Under the pieces are notes generated by a model, which saw only the letters and a list, made by a program, of their open reading frames with translations, had not been told where the DNA came from and made no database searches. Both the position numbers and the translations under genes were made by a program. Below are positions 63,143 through 64,000 of a stretch of 64,000 nt of DNA, piece after piece. Within the stretch, counting starts at the first letter, position 1, and each line of letters begins with the position of its first letter. This DNA is from Mycolicibacterium sp. 018/SC-01/001 (GTDB lineage: Bacteria > Actinomycetota > Actinomycetes > Mycobacteriales > Mycobacteriaceae): contig NZ_VKAA01000003.1 in assembly GCF_007096635.1 (NCBI RefSeq), positions 1 to 64,000 on the forward strand, read 5' to 3'.

Positions 63143-64000
63143 TCAATCCCCGCCGGTCTCGACGAGCTTGCCGATGTTGAAGTCGATGCGGCTCCAGCCT
63201 CGGCGGTTGCGCAGGTTGTCGATCAGCAGGGCGGGGATCTGCAGGTGGTAGACGCCGAGGTAGGGCAGCGGATCCCAGCCGGCGAAGATCGCATCGCGGC
63301 CACGCGCGATCACCCTCAGCCGTCGCAACCGGTCCGGTCCGCGCAGCAGCCGCCACAGTTCGTGGTAGATCCAGTAGGTCGGTGTCGAACCCGGCCGCGG
63401 TGTGATCGTCGGATGCCCGTCGGTGAGGTAGGCGTGCGCGACATCCGTGTGATCGTGGAACATCGTGATCGCGCTGTGGGTGCGCGGATTGCACTCGATG
63501 GCGTAGGGCTGTCCGTCGGAGCCCTCGATGAAGTCGAACGAGATCTGCCCGCTCACCCCGGTCGCGGACGCGAAACGGTCGACCCACGAACGGATCTCGG
63601 GCTTGTCGACGAAGCCGTAATTCAGCTGCACCGGCGATGACTCACAGCAGCCGTACACGGTGACGTGACCGCCGCGCAGCGTCGCGTGCGTGCAGTACTC
63701 CTGGCCGTCCACGTACTGCTGTAGCAGCCAGGGGTCGGCGGGGGAGATGCCCAGCGAACGCGCGAAAGCACGGTTGTGATCGGGTGTTTCGCGCCGCAGC
63801 CTGGTCAGGTCGGTGCGGCCCACCGGGTTGTAGGCGAGGCGTTTGAGCACGTACTCCTGGCCGGGAGCGAAGTCGAAGCTCTCGATCTCGGTCGCGTCGC
63901 TGATCAGCCGGCCCTCCGGGACCGGCAGCTGCAGCGACGCGCACAGTGTGCCGAAGTCCTTCTTGTCGTCCAGGGTGGCGATCAGGGCTGCCGAACCGTG
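63143..64000 (-). CDS. mysC: ATP-grasp ligase, 5' end outside window (MysC-like)
   Basis: The C-terminal 285 codons are present; the frame is open to the right edge. Visible: an ATP-grasp fold with GQEYVLKRLAYNPVGR, QQYVDGQEYCTHATLRGGHV, CCESSPVQLNY, GQISFDFIEGSDGQPYAIECNPRTHSAITMF (split) and the terminal RIDFNIGKLVETGGD. This pattern matches my recollection of MysC, which attaches glycine to 4-deoxygadusol. It should be about 450 residues in full. First visible gene of a three-gene operon; mysA/mysB equivalents would lie to the right. Confidence 0.8.
   Translation of the reverse strand, partial: HGSAALIATLDDKKDFGTLCASLQLPVPEGRLISDATEIESFDFAPGQEYVLKRLAYNPVGRTDLTRLRRETPDHNRAFARSLGISPADPWLLQQYVDGQEYCTHATLRGGHVTVYGCCESSPVQLNYGFVDKPEIRSWVDRFASATGVSGQISFDFIEGSDGQPYAIECNPRTHSAITMFHDHTDVAHAYLTDGHPTITPRPGSTPTYWIYHELWRLLRGPDRLRRLRVIARGRDAIFAGWDPLPYLGVYHLQIPALLIDNLRNRRGWSRIDFNIGKLVETGGD

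Overview
The window is chromosomal DNA from a high-GC actinobacterium, almost certainly a rapidly growing mycobacterium (Mycolicibacterium type). The case rests on gene content and order. From about 8.4 kb to 61.3 kb the genes follow the order I recall for the M. tuberculosis Rv0144-Rv0187 interval: TetR, SAM methyltransferase, aldehyde dehydrogenase, SDR, quinone oxidoreductase, ptbB-fadE2, pnt transhydrogenase, a tiny gene beside a TetR gene, TB18.5-like protein, mce1R, fadD5, the complete mce1 operon with four Mce-associated genes, pirin, sigG, monoacylglycerol lipase, DUF2786 protein, metallohydrolase and O-methyltransferase. Many starts are leaderless: a TANNNT -10 box lies 6-8 nt before the ATG or GTG and there is no Shine-Dalgarno. 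This too is typical of mycobacteria. Orthology statements come from memory of gene order and protein character, not from searches.

Layout. 0-4.1 kb: fructose phosphotransferase genes (EIIA, fruK, fruR) divergent from ptsI, with one palindromic operator over both predicted -35 boxes. 4.1-9.1 kb: a pirin, a TetR-membrane protein-FUSC exporter operon, and a second TetR gene. 9.2-15.1 kb: methyltransferase, then ALDH-SDR-MDR-HAD-PPOX-DUF456 all on the + strand, led by a promoter whose spacer is a palindrome. 15.0-15.4 kb: a 184-bp-period tandem duplication. 15.4-23.7 kb: a small wHTH-like protein, ptbB-fadE2, a Rieske/FAD oxidoreductase, AraC, a NarL/NarX-type two-component pair and a small membrane protein. 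23.8-28.0 kb: proton-translocating transhydrogenase (pntA-pntB) divergent from a zinc alcohol dehydrogenase, with a 15-bp-stem hairpin between them. 28.1-30.8 kb: a taurine/sulfonate-type ABC importer.

30.8-34.8 kb holds small regulatory and stress genes: a zinc-ribbon protein, a 36-residue protein, TetR, ArsR/NIPSNAP with a perfect operator, a DUF3349 remnant, MscS, SRPBCC, and a 27-bp tandem repeat. 34.8-50.4 kb is mce1: the GntR repressor, fadD5, two YrbE permeases, six Mce proteins and four Mce-associated proteins, with most junctions overlapping. Together these would build a lipid importer across the envelope. Its ATPase (MceG/Mkl) is not in the window. Right after it lies a near-perfect parS (ParB-binding) sequence at the start of a fructosamine-kinase-like gene, which suggests the segment is in the origin-proximal domain.

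51.2-61.3 kb: secreted phosphodiester glycosidase, PQQ-type sugar dehydrogenase lipoprotein, pirin/MarR, SRPBCC/ArsR with paired operators, sigG, monoacylglycerol lipase, a lipoprotein hydrolase that has lost its nucleophile serine, and core genes. 61.3-64.0 kb, on the minus strand, reads ATP-grasp (cut by the window edge), D-Ala-D-Ala ligase-like ATP-grasp, then an Fe(II)/2-oxoglutarate dioxygenase. The order and motifs resemble mysC-mysD followed by a tailoring dioxygenase of mycosporine-like amino acid (UV sunscreen) biosynthesis. The dioxygenase is of TauD/TfdA type rather than the PhyH-type MysH. This is the strongest candidate for a new system in the window.
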